The notes: generated by a model from the sequence alone, not told the origin. Positions 29,440 through 40,544 are shown, counted from the stretch's first letter. The stretch: 64,000 nt of DNA from Sphingomonas daechungensis (GCF_014489495.1 NZ_CP060780.1:930001-994000); one strand, 5' to 3'. Program-made: numbers and translations.

Positions 29440-29832
29440 ATGCGAACCCGGATCTCGGCGACAATCGCACTGGCGCTGCTGGCGTCGGGCTGCGGCGACA
29501 ACAGCAGCCAACCGGCACCGGCGAAGCAGATTTCGGTGCGCAGCGAACAGCAGAATGCACTTCACAATCTCAGCGAATCCAACCTGAAGATCGCGCTTCG
29601 AAGGGCGATCTATGACAGCGGCAAGAAGTGCAACACACTCACCGATGCTGGCTACGTCCAGGAATATGGCAATCTCTCGATGTGGACCGCCACCTGCTCC
29701 ACCAAGCAAAGCTTCGCGATCTTCGTCGGGCCCGACGGATCAATCCAGGTTCGTGATTGCCGGGAAGTCGAGCAGCTGAAGCTACCCGCTTGCGTCATCA
29801 CCAAACGGCCCAAGCCGGACCGCCCGGCTTAG
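29440..29832 (+). CDS. Hypothetical lipoprotein
   Basis: The ATG at 29440 follows AAAGGA and gives 130 residues. The signal ends LLASGC, so it is lipid-modified. The mature part has LKIALRRAIYDSGKKCNTLTDAGYVQEYGNLSMWTATC; the two later cysteine pairs could form disulfides. The IYDSG..C..V...G.Y.GN...W...C pattern recurs in small secreted proteobacterial proteins of unknown role. It follows purT by 55 bp and overlaps the end of the next convergent gene by 4 bp. Confidence 0.75.
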   Translation: MRTRISATIALALLASGCGDNSSQPAPAKQISVRSEQQNALHNLSESNLKIALRRAIYDSGKKCNTLTDAGYVQEYGNLSMWTATCSTKQSFAIFVGPDGSIQVRDCREVEQLKLPACVITKRPKPDRPA

Positions 29833-30116
29833 TCGCAGCGGCGGCTTTCCTTATACTCGCCCGCCGCGGTCTTTTCCTTGACCGTTACGCATGAGCCCTG
29901 GCGCGTTTCCTCGCGCCAGCTGCCGTCCGGATTGGTAATTCGATTGCCGCCCTTGGGCACGCGCTTACCGTCGCGAATCTCGTAGTTCCAGCCGCGCGGC
30001 GTCGCCTGGTCCTTGTTGCCCTGGTTCGCCTGCGCGAAGGCCACGCCGGCAAATCCGGTCACTGCCAGCATGGCAGCTCCGATCAGCAGTGCACCCTTCG
30101 AAACCATCTTCATCAC
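29829..30116 (-). CDS. Small secreted hypothetical protein
   Basis: The 95-residue protein starts at 30116 (or the second Met at 30113), preceded by AAGGAGTCGTGTG. A signal peptide ends AFA near residue 28. The mature part is basic and contains GWNYEIRDGKRVPKGGN and a C-terminal SCVTVKEK..GEYKESRRCD with two cysteines that could pair. I do not recognise a family. Confidence 0.7.
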   Translation of the reverse strand: MMKMVSKGALLIGAAMLAVTGFAGVAFAQANQGNKDQATPRGWNYEIRDGKRVPKGGNRITNPDGSWREETRQGSCVTVKEKTAAGEYKESRRCD

Positions 30117-30251
30117 ACGACTCCTTAGCGTCGCTTCCTACTCTCGCCGATGTGAACAGCGGGTGAAAGACGAAGCGCGGCAAATCTGCGCCGAACTGAC
30201 GCAGATGGGAGCGAAATGACGATTTTTGAAGGGCTTGGCCCTCTCAGGGGT

Positions 30252-30377
30252 TTAGCCCTGGCGAGCCTTGAAACGCCGGTTCGTCTTGTTGATCACGTAG
30301 GTGCGCCCACGGCGGCGGATCACGCGGCAATCGCGGTGGCGCGCCTTGAGCGACTTCAAGCTGTTGCGAATCTTCAT
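30252..30377 (-). CDS. rpmJ: 50S ribosomal protein L36, type B
   Basis: The 41-residue reading frame runs from ATG at 30377 to TAA at 30252. It begins [20 protein letters not shown] and ends NRRFKARQG, matching the alphaproteobacterial 41-residue L36. Only one cysteine of the zinc-binding set remains, so this is the zinc-independent form. It is a structural protein of the large ribosomal subunit. No neighbouring ribosomal genes are present, which is normal for this copy. Confidence 0.95.
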   Translation of the reverse strand: MKIRNSLKSLKARHRDCRVIRRRGRTYVINKTNRRFKARQG

Positions 30378-30453
30378 GGCGCGCGCCTGTCTCTTCGTTT
30401 CGTCTGGTCAAAAATAAGGAAGGCCGCCCGCAGGGCAGCCGCTGGTCGCGCGC

Positions 30454-32101
30454 TTAAGCGAAAACGGGCTTCGCCGTCAAGGTGCAGCGCTCAGCGGCGG
30501 GCCTTCGGCTGGCCCGGGCATAGGTCTCGCCGAAATAGTCCCCGGCGTACCACATCGGCCTCCGCTCGCCGTCAGCCATCGCCCTGGCAATGCGATAATT
30601 GAGTTCCGCAAACTTCGCGCCCGCGTCCCAGCGAATCGCCTGGCCGAGGTCGTCCTTCACGGAATGATACGTTTCGCCCAGGAACTTCTGCCACAGTGGC
30701 CGCCCGCCATTTGCATAGCCTGTCATCAGGAACACGGCGGGCACGCCCTGCTTCGCGAACGGATAATGGTCGGAGCGGACGAACAGGCTTTCCTGCGGCA
30801 TCGGATCCGGAGAGACCGCGACGTTCATGCCCGCCCCGGCCGCGGCGACAGCCCTTGCGGTCGTCGAATGCTTTGCGCCGAAGGCCACGACGTCGGTGAA
30901 ATCGTAGAGGAGCAGCGGCATGTCGAGGTCGACAAGGCCGACGATCTTGTCCGCGGGTACCGTCGGATGCGACGCGAAATAACTGGCGCCCAGGAGGCCG
31001 TATTCCTCGCCCGTATTGGCAATGAACATCACGGATCGCCGCGGCGGCTTGCCGGAATCGACGAACTCGTGCGCCGCCTCCAGCATCGTTGCAACGCCGG
31101 CCGCATTGTCGAGCGCCCCATTGTAGATCGCGTCTTCACCTGGCTTGGCGTCCGCCCTCACCCCCAGATGGTCGAGGTGCCCCATCAACACGACATGCTC
31201 GGCGGCCAGCTTGCGATCCGACCCCGGCAGCACTGCGACGACTTCAGGGCTCGTGAAGTCCTCCCAGTTCGATTTCGCGGTAATCGAAAGGCTGGCCGGC
31301 AGCGGGAAGCCGCGAACCTTCTTTCCGGTCGCGACGTCCGCCCGGATGGCTCGCAACTGCCGTGGAGCCCGCTCGAAAATCCGCTCGGTGACCTCCGATG
31401 AGACGGCGATCGATTGCGCCGACGATGCGCGGCTCGAACGGCCTTGCGAATCCACCCAGTCGATCACCGGCCGCTTCGAAAAGCGCTGGATATCCCCGCG
31501 ATGGTTGAAGAATCATCGAGCACGATAATCCCGAGGGCACCCTGCTCGCCCGCCGTTTGGGCCTGAATCGACGCGAGGTGCGCCGCCACATCGGTGGGAA
31601 CGCCCGGCAGCCGGTCCGGCAAGGCGACCACGATCTTCCCGCGAACGTCGAGGCCGGCATAATCGTCGACGCCCAATTGCTTGTCGCAGATGCCGCGCCC
31701 GACAAATACGAGCGGCGCGCTCAGGCTGACGTCGTGGCTGGTGACGCTCGGCCTGATGGCTGCGTTCTTTCCGGTGACGAGCGGCATTTTCTTGCCGTTG
31801 ACCGTAAGCGTAATGGAGGCAGGGCGTCGAACGTTGCCTTCCGGAATGGAACGTCGATGAAATAGCTGCCGTTCAGTCCGCCGGGCTTCAGCCCGAGTTC
31901 TCGGAACTCCGAGGCCACGTAGGCGGCCGCGATCCGGTGTCCCTCCGACCCCGTGTCACGGCCCTTCAATAAGTCGCTCGCCAGGAATTCGACGTGCGCC
32001 CGAACGCGGTCGGCGGCGAGATCACGTTCTGCGGGCTTGGCAGGCGCGGCGCCAACCAGCAGCGCCGCAAACGCTGCGACCCAAACGGTCCTGGACTTCA
32101 T
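30454..32101 (-). CDS. Secreted M28-family metallopeptidase with PA domain (two frame breaks)
   Basis: Three frame segments give about 549 residues from the ATG at 32101. After a signal peptide (about 1-25) comes an N-terminal RVRAHVEFLASDLLKGRDTGSEG, a PA domain (LVFVGRGIC..DDYAGLDVRGKIVVAL), and the M28 catalytic domain. Its zinc ligands are visible in MGHLDHLG, NGALDNAAG and NTGEEYGLLG, with VDLDMP and SDHYPF. Breaks lie near 31818 and 31508; one base restored at each joins the parts. It is probably a periplasmic or secreted aminopeptidase. Its start overlaps the galE stop by 4 bp, so the two are one operon. Confidence 0.87.
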
Positions 32102-33098
32102 TCCCAGTTCCGGGACTGCAGCTTCCTCTCCCATTCGAGAGCATGGGTCAGGATCGTGTCGATGTCGGCATAACGCGCCGACCAGTCGAGCGTGCTCAGC
32201 AGCGCCTTGTTGGACGAGATGAGGTTGGGTGGGTCACCCGCGCGGCGGCCCTTGATCTCGCGCCGGATCGGCTTGCCGGTCACGCGCTCCAGCGCGTCGA
32301 GCACCTCGATGACCGACAGCCCGCGCCCGTAGCCCAAGTTAAGGACGAGGTTCTCCTCAGGCTTTTCGATTAGCCGCTCGAGTGCTTTCAAATGCGCCGC
32401 CACCAGGTCGCTGACGTGGATGTAGTCGCGCACGCAACTGCCGTCCTCGGTCGGATAGTCGGTGCCGTAGACGTCGATATGGTCACGCTTCCCGACGGCC
32501 GTCTCGACCGCGACCTTGATCAGGTGGGTCGAGCCCTTGCCGACCTGGCCCGAGCGGCCCTCGGGATCGGCGCCGGACACGTTGAAATAGCGAAGCGCCG
32601 CGTAATTCATCGGATAAGCAGCCGCCGAATCCTCGAGCATTCGCTCGGTCATCAGTTTCGATGCGCCGTAGGGATTGATCGGGATCTTCGCGACGCTTTC
32701 GTCGACCGGCACCCGCTCCGGCTCTCCGTAGACGGCTGCGGTCGAGGAAAAGACGATGTGGCGGACGCCCGCATCGATCGCGGTCGAGACGAGCGCGTGG
32801 CTGGCGACCGTATTGTTGCGGTAATAGTCGAGCGGCTTCTCGACGCTCTCAGGCACCACGATCGACCCCGCGAAATGCATGATCGCGCCGATGCCCTGCT
32901 CGGCAATAATGCGCTGAACGAGCTCACGGTCCGCGACATTCCCTTCGTAGAAAGGGACGTCGTCGGGACGAGATATTTGGTCCCGGTCGAAAGGTCGTCG
33001 ATTACGGCAACGGTCCAACCCGCGTCGCGCAGGGCAAGGACCGCATGGCTGCCGATATATCCGGCTCCGCCGGTCACAAGCACAGGAACTTTGGACAT
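32098..33098 (-). CDS. galE: UDP-glucose 4-epimerase (one frame break)
   Basis: About 333 residues. The N-terminus VLVTGGAGYIGSHAVLAL is the NAD-binding motif; the catalytic region has SSTAAVYGEPERVP and the YxxxK motif in NPYGASKLMTE. RDYIHVSDLV and GYGRGLSVIEV are typical of GalE. A frame break near 32981 splits the first 44 residues from the rest; restoring a base after GGG gives STGNQISRPDDVPF. It interconverts UDP-glucose and UDP-galactose for surface polysaccharide. It is followed by the M28 peptidase gene with an ATGA overlap. Confidence 0.92.
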
Positions 33099-33141
33099 GC
33101 GCGGCAATCGCTAGCCGAGGCTTTGGCGCGGCGCCAGTGCC

Positions 33142-33987
33142 CTACGCCGTTGGTTTCACGAACTTAAGCGTCATGCGGTCGCTTTCGCCGATCGCCAGGT
33201 ACTTGTCGCGGTCCTGGTCCTTCAGCGCCAGCGATGGCGGCAGCGTCCACACGCCTTCCGGCCAGTCGGTCGTGTCCTTCGGATTGGCGTTGATTTCCGA
33301 CGAAGCGATGAGCTTGAAGCCCGCGGCCTCCGCGAGCCGGCGGACGGTCGAAACCTTGATGTAGCCGCTGCTGCGCTCGCGCTCCTCGCTGGCCGATTCC
33401 GGCAGCCGGTGATCGACGATGCCAAGGACCCCGCCGGGTTTCAGCATCGCAAACATCTGGCGAAAGGCTTCCGCGCTGTAGTCCTGCTTGTCGTCGCGGC
33501 GGTACCCCATCCGCCAGTTATGGACGTTGCGGAAGGTCAGGACGACATCCGCCGTGCCGTCCGGAAGACGCTTTGCAGCCGAATCAAAGGCCGGGAAATC
33601 GACCGCCTCGATTCCACCGTAAAGCTTGGCATCGGCCTGCTGCAGCTTGGCAAGGCCGCTGCGTCCCCAATCCGGCGCGCCGGCGTATAGCTTGCCTCCG
33701 CCAGCTGCGAGGTAGGGCGCGAGGATCTCGGTGTACCAGCCGCCGCCAGGCCAGATCTCGACAACCGTGTCGCCTGGATCGACCTCGAAGAAGTTCAAGG
33801 TCGCCGCGGGATGCCGATACCGATCGCGAACGACGTTCGCCGGAGTCCGGCTTGGACTGGCGACGGCGGCTTCGATCTTCGCAAGCCGCTCGGACGAAGC
33901 TGCCTGCGAAGGAACGGGAGCGGTCGCGACTTGCGACGAGGCGGCAATCAGCAATGAAGCGACGGACAAAGCGACGTAAGCAATCAT
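33142..33987 (-). CDS. Exported class I SAM methyltransferase-like protein
   Basis: The 281-residue protein has a clear signal peptide (about 1-22), after which comes a methyltransferase fold. VVEIWPGGGWYTEILAPYLA is SAM motif I and VVLTFRNVHNWRMG, LKPGGVLGIVDHR and RLAEAAGFKLIASSEI are later motifs. It resembles the COG4798 group of predicted methyltransferases, which are typically exported. How such an enzyme obtains SAM outside the cytoplasm is not known, so it may bind another ligand. It stands alone upstream of galE on the same strand, 43 bp before the galE start. Confidence 0.8.
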   Translation of the reverse strand: MIAYVALSVASLLIAASSQVATAPVPSQAASSERLAKIEAAVASPSRTPANVVRDRYRHPAATLNFFEVDPGDTVVEIWPGGGWYTEILAPYLAAGGGKLYAGAPDWGRSGLAKLQQADAKLYGGIEAVDFPAFDSAAKRLPDGTADVVLTFRNVHNWRMGYRRDDKQDYSAEAFRQMFAMLKPGGVLGIVDHRLPESASEERERSSGYIKVSTVRRLAEAAGFKLIASSEINANPKDTTDWPEGVWTLPPSLALKDQDRDKYLAIGESDRMTLKFVKPTA

Positions 33988-34011
33988 GAGAACTCCCTTG
34001 CTCTAACTCAG

Positions 34012-35512
34012 CTATCTCATCGGCTGGTACTTGATCGTCCCGCTTCCGGTTGCGCGGACAGGAAGGAACAGGCCTTGTCCCGTCGCTTCGATCCGGCCGG
34101 ATTCGACCTTATCGATCTGCGCCGAGACGACGACATCGCCCTGCCGCCGTTCCTGAATCGCCTTCCGGGCGGCGGCGATGACATGATCGTAGTCCTTCGC
34201 GAAATCCTCGGTAAGCGCAGCCTGGACGGTCCCGATCATCGTCGGGTCGGTGAACAAGCGGATTGCAAGATTGACGGCCGCATTGCTGGTGTCGCCGGCA
34301 ATGGCCAGATCATGAACGCTCAGGACCGCGGAATTGGGTTCGTTGAACAAGGTTCCGGTCAGCCAGACGACGGCGCTCGTCCTGGTTCGCGGCTTGCCGA
34401 CCAGTTGCGCGGCCAGGTCGATGCCGACAGCAACCCTGCCGTTCTCGGTCGCATAGACGGTCACCTTCTGGAACGTCGCATCGACAGCGCCGACGTTTCG
34501 AATATTGATCCCTTGGCCGCGCGCTTCTGCAGGGCGCGGAGGATGACGGGCTCAATTTCTCCATAGTCCGCGATCACTGGCGTGTTGAAGACGATCCCGA
34601 CTTCCTTGAGGCCGTTGGCCGCGGCGGGAGCGGCGTCGGGACCGGGTCCGTCGGCCGTTCACCAACGAAGGTCTCGGTAAGGAGCTGCGCCGCGATGGTC
34701 AGCGTAATGTTCGTCTTGTTGGCATTGTAGCCGACAACGCCGAGCTTTTGCGGCGATACGCGCATCCAGGCGGGCGGATTCTCGCGGTTGAGAAGGATGG
34801 TCGTGAAGCCCCCGCCCCAGATTTGCGCGACTTGGGGCCGGACATTCAGCTTCTGAAGCTCGGCCGGCAGCGACTTCTCGAGCCCGGCAACGACTCCGGT
34901 CAGCCGGGAATCAGCCTGCTTTATGAAGGTGATCCGCCGGCCGAGCAGGTCGATTCCAGGCGGGTTGGTCCAGTTGTAAGTGATGTCGAGCTTCGCCGTC
35001 GGCGTCCAATCGCTGCGCATGCCCAGGCGAACGCTGGCGGTGACGTTGACGGCGCCGGTGGCGGTCTCCTGCCGAATGATGCCGCCGACGTCCCTGACGC
35101 TCACCACCGCCGAAACCGGCATGGTCATCTGCAGGATCTGACCCTGTCCGCTCAGCCGGATCGGTCCACGGACCGCACGGCCGACGATCTGGCAACCGAG
35201 GTTGGGCGTAACCTTCAGCCCCTTCCGCCCGAAGATCTTCACGCCAAGCACCTTGCCGCCCTTGAATGCGCGCTGCGCCGGAACGCATGCATCCTCATAC
35301 TGATTAATGTTCCAGAGGACGGTCGGAGCAGCCCGGTTCAGGGCCGCCTGAACATCGGCCATCGGCACCACGATCGGGGCTTCGAGGGTGGAGATCAGCT
35401 TCGGCAGTTCCGCCTTGGTCTCCACCTTGGGTGGAGCCTGGATCTCAATCGTCCGATTGCACGAGGCGAGCGCGCACGCCAGCAGTGCGAGCACTCCACA
35501 CCGCGCGATCAT
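34012..35512 (-). CDS. DUF4403 family lipoprotein (two frame breaks)
   Basis: Three frame segments join into about 500 residues from the ATG at 35512. The lipobox is LACALASC. The body has long stretches of alternating hydrophobic residues ([47 protein letters not shown]), as in the DUF4403 family, whose members may have lipid-binding tubular folds. Breaks lie near 34625 and 34511; one base restored at each gives [13 protein letters not shown] and [15 protein letters not shown]. The gene diverges from the M14 peptidase gene. Function is unknown; the family assignment rests on overall look, not on one catalytic motif. Confidence 0.7.
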
Positions 35513-35660
35513 GCCCTCATTGAAAAGAAGCCCCCATTGCGGATTGCTTAGGGGACTATCCCATTGTCGCCAAGCACATGCGCTCTGGAAGACGGTTTGC
35601 TTGATGGACAGGCTCACACTATCAGCGGCGCCGATTACCGGCATTTTTCAAGAAGGTCTC

Positions 35661-36827
35661 ATGGCACTCACGATTTCGAGCGCATTCGATGCAGGAAACA
35701 TCCGCGTCGCGAAGCAGGACGGCAACACGGTCGATCTCGAGATCGTCAAGGACCACATGTCCGACTTCTACCAGTGGTTCTATTTCCGCCTTGCTGGCGG
35801 CGAGGGCCGCGAAGTCACGCTGCGGATCACCAACTGCGCGGACTCCGCCTATCCGAACGGTTGGCCGGACTACAAGGCGGTCGTCTCGAACGATCGCGAA
35901 GAGTGGCTGCGCGTCCATGATACCAGCTATGCCGATGGCATCCTCACCATCCGCTTCACGCCGGCAACCGACTGCGTCTGGCTCGCCTATTTCGCGCCAT
36001 ACTCGATGGAGCGTCACCACGACCTGATTGCGACGTACGCATCGCTTCCGGTCGTTGAGTATCGTTCGCTCGGCAAGTCGATCGACGGACAGGATCTCGA
36101 TTGCCTGACGATCGGCGACGGCGATCTCACCGTCTGGCTCTACGCTCGCCAGCATCCCGGCGAGAGCATGGCCGAATGGTGGATGGAGGGCGCCCTCGAG
36201 AAGCTCACCGATCCCGACGATCCCGTCTCGCGCGTGCTTCGCCGCGACTGCACCTTCCACATCGTTCCGAACATGAACCCGGACGGGTCGAAGCGCGGCC
36301 ATCTGCGCACCAACGCCGTGGGCATCAATCTCAACCGCGAATGGCATGCGCCGACGGCCGAAAAGAGCCCTGAGGTTCTCTACGTCCGCAATGCGATGGA
36401 CGAGACAGGGGTCGATTTCGCGATGGACGTCCACGGCGACGAAGCCATCCCGGCGAACTTCCTCGCCGGGTTCGAAGGCATCCCGTCGCTGACGGATCGC
36501 CAGCTCGGCCTGTTCAAAACGTTCTCCGATAATCTCGAGCGCATTTCGCCCGACTTCCAGACCCGCCAGGGCTATGAGGTTCCTCCTCCCGGCCAGGCCA
36601 ACATGTCCATGTCCACCACCCAGCTTGCCGAGCGCTTCGGCTGCGTGTCGATGACCCTAGAAATGCCGTTCAAGGACAATTTCGACCTGCCCGACCCGCT
36701 CTACGGCTGGAGCCCGGAGCGGTCGAAGTTCCTGGCTTTCGCCTGCCTGGAAGCGCTCCACGCGACGCTTCCCGACCTCTCGAAGGCAAAGGCGGAGAAG
36801 CCCGCCAAGGACAGGGTCGACGCCTGA
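35661..36827 (+). CDS. M14-family zinc carboxypeptidase, cytosolic type
   Basis: The 388-residue protein starts at an ATG with AAGGT upstream. An N-terminal beta-sandwich (about 1-120, [11 protein letters not shown]) precedes the M14 domain. [15 protein letters not shown] carries the first zinc His and Glu, VPNMNPDG and NLNREW follow, VHGDE gives the third ligand, and LEMPFKDN near the end holds the catalytic Glu. The layout matches the CCP/Nna1-like (cytosolic carboxypeptidase) group. There is no signal peptide, so it acts inside the cell. Its TGA stop shares a base with the gpmA ATG (TGATG), so the two are coupled. Confidence 0.9.
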   Translation: MALTISSAFDAGNIRVAKQDGNTVDLEIVKDHMSDFYQWFYFRLAGGEGREVTLRITNCADSAYPNGWPDYKAVVSNDREEWLRVHDTSYADGILTIRFTPATDCVWLAYFAPYSMERHHDLIATYASLPVVEYRSLGKSIDGQDLDCLTIGDGDLTVWLYARQHPGESMAEWWMEGALEKLTDPDDPVSRVLRRDCTFHIVPNMNPDGSKRGHLRTNAVGINLNREWHAPTAEKSPEVLYVRNAMDETGVDFAMDVHGDEAIPANFLAGFEGIPSLTDRQLGLFKTFSDNLERISPDFQTRQGYEVPPPGQANMSMSTTQLAERFGCVSMTLEMPFKDNFDLPDPLYGWSPERSKFLAFACLEALHATLPDLSKAKAEKPAKDRVDA

Positions 36828-37518
36828 TGCCAACGCTTGTCCTGCTTCGCCACGGCCAATCGCAATGGAACCTGGAGAGCCGATTCACCGGTTGGTGGGA
36901 CGTCGATCTTTCCGCGCAGGGCGTCGACGAAGCGCGCGCTGCCGGCAAATTGCTGAAGGACCGCGGCTATGAGTTCGACCGCTGCTTCACGAGCGTCCTG
37001 ACCCGTGCCATCCGCACGCTTCACCTCGTCCTGCACGAGCTCGACAGCCTGTGGCTGCCGGTCGCCAAGGACTGGCATCTGAACGAGCGGCACTATGGCG
37101 GGCTGACAGGGCTCAACAAGCAGGAGATGATCGACAAGGTCGGGGCCGAGCAGGTGAAGATCTGGCGCCGCTCCTACGATATCCCACCGCCCCGCTCGCC
37201 GACGATAGCGAATATGCCGTCGGCAATGATCGGCGCTATGCCGGCATTCCGGTGCCAAATACGGAAAGCCTGAAGGACACGATTGCCCGCGCATTGCCCT
37301 ACTACGATGCGGAGATTGTCCCGGCGCTGCGACGTGAGGAGCGCGTGCTGGTCGCGGCGCACGGCAATTCGATCCGCGGCATCATCAAGCATCTGTCGAA
37401 CATCGGCGACAATGAAATTGTGGGTGTCGAGATTCCGACCGGCCAGCCGCTGGTCTACGAACTCAACGACGACCTGACAGTCCGCGATTCCTATTATCTG
37501 AGCGAGCGCGCGGCTTAG
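36827..37518 (+). CDS. gpmA: 2,3-bisphosphoglycerate-dependent phosphoglycerate mutase (one frame break)
   Basis: About 230 residues. [12 protein letters not shown] carries the catalytic His, followed by NRFTGW-like sequence (here ESRFTGWWD), [21 protein letters not shown] and, after the break, [13 protein letters not shown] with the second catalytic His. One C missing from the CCCC at 37190-37193 splits the gene; repair gives [20 protein letters not shown]. The enzyme interconverts 3- and 2-phosphoglycerate in glycolysis. Break of an essential-type gene at a homopolymer supports a sequencing origin. Confidence 0.93.
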
Positions 37519-38093
37519 GCCGCGGCTTTTTGCCGATACATGGCAAGGTCGGCCCGGGCCATGACCGCCTCCGGCTGATCGTTCGGCTCGATTGCTGAAA
37601 TGCCGATGGCCACGCTCAGCGGCAGGCACGTACCCTGGAAGCAGAACTCGCAATCCGCGATCATCGAGACAAGGCGGTCGGCCGTCTCCGAAGCTCCAAC
37701 TTCGTTGACCCGCTCCAGCAGGATCCCGAACTCGTCGCCGCCCAGCCGGGCCACGCAGTCGCTCTTCCTGACGCCCTTCGCAAGCATGTCGGCAACCTGC
37801 ATGAGCGCTTCGTCGCCGGCCTGGTGACCGAAGGTGTCGTTGATCATCTTGAGGCCGTCGATGTCGACGAACAGCATGGCTGCGCTGTCATCGTAGCGGC
37901 TGACGCGGTCGATCGCCGCTTCCAGGTGACGCATGAATCCACGCCGATTCGGCAGGTCGATCAGCACATCCTGGTAGGCGAGGCGATCGAGAAGCTCGAC
38001 GCGCTCCTGCAGTTGCGCGATCTCGGCCTTGAGGCGCCGCACCTCTGCAAGCAGGGTGTCAGGATCGGTCACGTCGATGACCACATCGTTCAT
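37515..38093 (-). CDS. GGDEF diguanylate cyclase, small
   Basis: The 192-residue protein has an N-terminal coiled coil (about 10-42, LLAEVRRLKAEIAQLQERVELL) and a single GGDEF domain: DVLIDLPNRRGF, FVDIDGLKMINDTFGHQAGD and the intact active-site RLGGDEFGIL. It would make c-di-GMP from two GTP, probably as a coiled-coil dimer. There is no sensor or membrane domain. It is convergent with gpmA (4-bp overlap) and divergent from purE. Confidence 0.88.
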   Translation of the reverse strand: MNDVVIDVTDPDTLLAEVRRLKAEIAQLQERVELLDRLAYQDVLIDLPNRRGFMRHLEAAIDRVSRYDDSAAMLFVDIDGLKMINDTFGHQAGDEALMQVADMLAKGVRKSDCVARLGGDEFGILLERVNEVGASETADRLVSMIADCEFCFQGTCLPLSVAIGISAIEPNDQPEAVMARADLAMYRQKAAA

Positions 38094-38223
38094 AGGAGCC
38101 CGAGATTCCCCTTAAGAGCGAAAAACATAATCTGATTCGGCCTCGGGGAAAATACCCATGACTGGACGATGCGATGGCGTGTTCCTAAACGACACAATTG
38201 CTGAGGCGGAGGGAAGCAGGGGA

Positions 38224-38706
38224 ATGTCGCAGCCGCTCGTCGGTATCATCATGGGCAGCAGCTCGGACTGGGAAACGATGCGCCACGCGGCCGAGACGCT
38301 CGACAAGCTCGGGGTCGCTCACGAGACGAAGGTCGTTTCCGCCCATCGCACGCCCAAGCGCCTCTACGATTATGCGTCGACCGCCAAGGAGCGCGGCCTC
38401 AAGGTCATCATCGCCGGTGCCGGCGGAGCCGCGCATTTGCCGGGCATGGCCGCCTCGATGACCAGCCTTCCCGTGCTTGGCGTTCCTGTCGAAAGCCAGG
38501 CCTTGAAAGGCATGGATAGCCTGCTCTCCATCGTTCAGATGCCCGCCGGCGTCCCTGTCGGCACCCTGGCCATCGGCCGCGCCGGCGCCGTCAATGCCGG
38601 CCTGCTCGCGGCCTCGATCCTTGCGACGATCGACGACGATCTTGCGGCGCGTGTCGAGCGGTATCGCGAGGAGCAAACCCAGGCGGTGGTCGAATCGCCG
38701 GAATGA
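38224..38706 (+). CDS. purE: N5-carboxyaminoimidazole ribonucleotide mutase
   Basis: The 160-residue protein begins [20 protein letters not shown], followed by [24 protein letters not shown] and VPVGTLAIG, the class I PurE signatures. It converts N5-CAIR to CAIR in purine synthesis, working with PurK. The ATG at 38224 has AGGGGA upstream. The next gene, purK, overlaps the end by 4 bp. Confidence 0.96.
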   Translation: MSQPLVGIIMGSSSDWETMRHAAETLDKLGVAHETKVVSAHRTPKRLYDYASTAKERGLKVIIAGAGGAAHLPGMAASMTSLPVLGVPVESQALKGMDSLLSIVQMPAGVPVGTLAIGRAGAVNAGLLAASILATIDDDLAARVERYREEQTQAVVESPE

Positions 38707-39764
38707 TTGCCCCGGGCTCGATCATCGGGATTGTCGGCGGCGGCCAGCTCGGCCGGATGCTGGCGGTCGCCGCGGCCCAGCTCGGTTACAAATGCCACAT
38801 CTTCGACCCGCACGAACGGCCCTGCGCGGCAGATGTCGCCGCTGGCTTTACCAGAGCAGCGTACGACGACACCGCGGCCCTCGCAGCTTTCGGGCAGGCG
38901 GTCGACATTGCGACCTACGAGTTCGAGAACCTGCCCGTCGAACCGCTCAGGGTCCTCGGCGACAAGCTTCGGCCGGGCACCAAGTCGCTCGCCGTCGCCC
39001 AGGACCGCGCGGAGGAAAAGGCCTTCATCGAGGCCACCGGAGCCCGTGTCGCCCCTTGGCGCTCGGTCTCCAGCTTCGAAGACGTCGAAGCCGCGGTCGC
39101 CGAGCTTGGCGTCCCGATCGTGCTCAAGACCCGCCGCTACGGCTACGACGGCAAGGGCCAGGCCTGGATCCGCTCACCGGAGGAGGCAGCGGCGGCGTGG
39201 GACGCGATTTCCCACGAGCCCGCGGTTGCCGAAGCCGGCGTCAGTTTTGCCGCCGAGTTCTCCGTCATCGTCGCACGTTGGGCCGACGGCCGGACGACCT
39301 TCTGGGACAGTCCCGACAACGCCCACCGCGAGGGCATCCTGCGCACGTCGACCGTTCCCAGCGGCGATCTCATCGCTGGCCAGACCGCCGAAGCCCGCGC
39401 GGCCGCAGCCAGCGTTGCCGAAGCCCTCGGCCACATCGGCGTCCTGACCGTCGAATTCTTCGCCAGCGCCCATGGCCCCGTCGTCAATGAGATCGCTCCG
39501 CGCGTGCACAACAGCGGCCACTGGACGATCGAAGGTGCGGTCACGTCGCAATTCGAGCAGCACATCCGTGCCGTCTGCGATCTTCCGCCCGGCTCGACCG
39601 ACCTCGCCGCGGCAGCCGTGGCCATGGACAATCTCATCGGCGACGAGGTCCACGGCTGGCGGGATCTGCTCGCGGACCCGAATGCCCACGTCCACATCTA
39701 CGGCAAGGGCGAGGCCCGCCCCGGCCGCAAGATGGGCCACGTCACAAGGTTGACGCTCAAATGA
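38703..39764 (+). CDS. purK: 5-(carboxyamino)imidazole ribonucleotide synthase
   Basis: The 353-residue ATP-grasp enzyme has [12 protein letters not shown] at the N-terminus, [12 protein letters not shown] (ATP loop), GVLTVEFF and [16 protein letters not shown], all PurK signatures. It makes N5-CAIR from AIR, bicarbonate and ATP, the substrate of PurE encoded just upstream with a 4-bp overlap. The frame is intact and the length is normal. It overlaps the following GST gene by 4 bp, so three genes are coupled. Confidence 0.96.
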   Translation: MIAPGSIIGIVGGGQLGRMLAVAAAQLGYKCHIFDPHERPCAADVAAGFTRAAYDDTAALAAFGQAVDIATYEFENLPVEPLRVLGDKLRPGTKSLAVAQDRAEEKAFIEATGARVAPWRSVSSFEDVEAAVAELGVPIVLKTRRYGYDGKGQAWIRSPEEAAAAWDAISHEPAVAEAGVSFAAEFSVIVARWADGRTTFWDSPDNAHREGILRTSTVPSGDLIAGQTAEARAAAASVAEALGHIGVLTVEFFASAHGPVVNEIAPRVHNSGHWTIEGAVTSQFEQHIRAVCDLPPGSTDLAAAAVAMDNLIGDEVHGWRDLLADPNAHVHIYGKGEARPGRKMGHVTRLTLK

Positions 39765-40497
39765 AGATCATCGGCAGCTTCGTCAGTCCCTATGTCCGCA
39801 AGGTCCTCGCCTGCCTTCACCTCAAGGGCCTCGCCTACGAGATCGACCCGATCACGCCGTTCTTCGGCAATGACGAGTTCCGCCGCCTGAGCCCGCTGAG
39901 CCGCATCCCGGTCCTGATCGACGGCGACTTCACCGCGGGCGATTCCTCCGTCATCTGCGCCTACATCGACGAGGCTTACCCGGGGCCCCCGCTGCTCCCC
40001 TCCGATCCCAAGGACCGCGCCCGCGCCCGCTGGTTCGAGGAATATGCCGACACCCGCCTCGGCGACGTCTTCATCTGGAACCTGTTCTATCAGAAGCTCG
40101 TCCACCCGATGGTCTGGGGCGAGCCGGGCGATCAGCAGCGCATCGACAAGGCGTTGGCCGAGGACATCCCGGAAGTCATGGACTATCTGGAAGGCCAGCT
40201 TCCCGAGAGCGGCTGGCTGTTCGGCGAGTTCGGCCTGGCCGACATCGCGATCGCTACCTTCTTCCGAAACGCCGCCTACGTCGACTACCATCCCGACCCG
40301 GCGCGCTGGCCGAAGGTTGCGAGCTTCGTCGATCGCGCACTCGCCCACGACGCCTTCGCCGCCACCAAGCCGTTCGAAGACATCCAGCGCGGCGTCGACA
40401 TCAAAGGCCGCCGCCAGGCACTCCTCGACGCGGGGCACCGCTCACCAGTGAAACGCTCGGGACTCCGACGCCTCGCAAGGGAAAGATGACGCTTTGA
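39761..40497 (+). CDS. Glutathione S-transferase family protein (one frame break)
   Basis: About 245 residues. The N-terminal thioredoxin-like domain has GSFVSPYVRKVLACLHLKG (Ser near residue 8 may be catalytic), LSRIPVLIDGDF and the glutathione-contact GDSSVICAYIDE. The C-terminal domain is helical (WLFGEFGLADIAIATF). A frame break in GGGG at 40432-40435 changes the last residues; one added G gives AGAPLTSETLG and a TGA at 40495-40497. The 4-bp overlap with purK suggests co-expression, but no purine link is known. Confidence 0.88.
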
Positions 40498-40544
40498 ACG
40501 CAGCAATAGGAACCGCGACCCCACGGCCTTGGTTCAGCCTTTCC

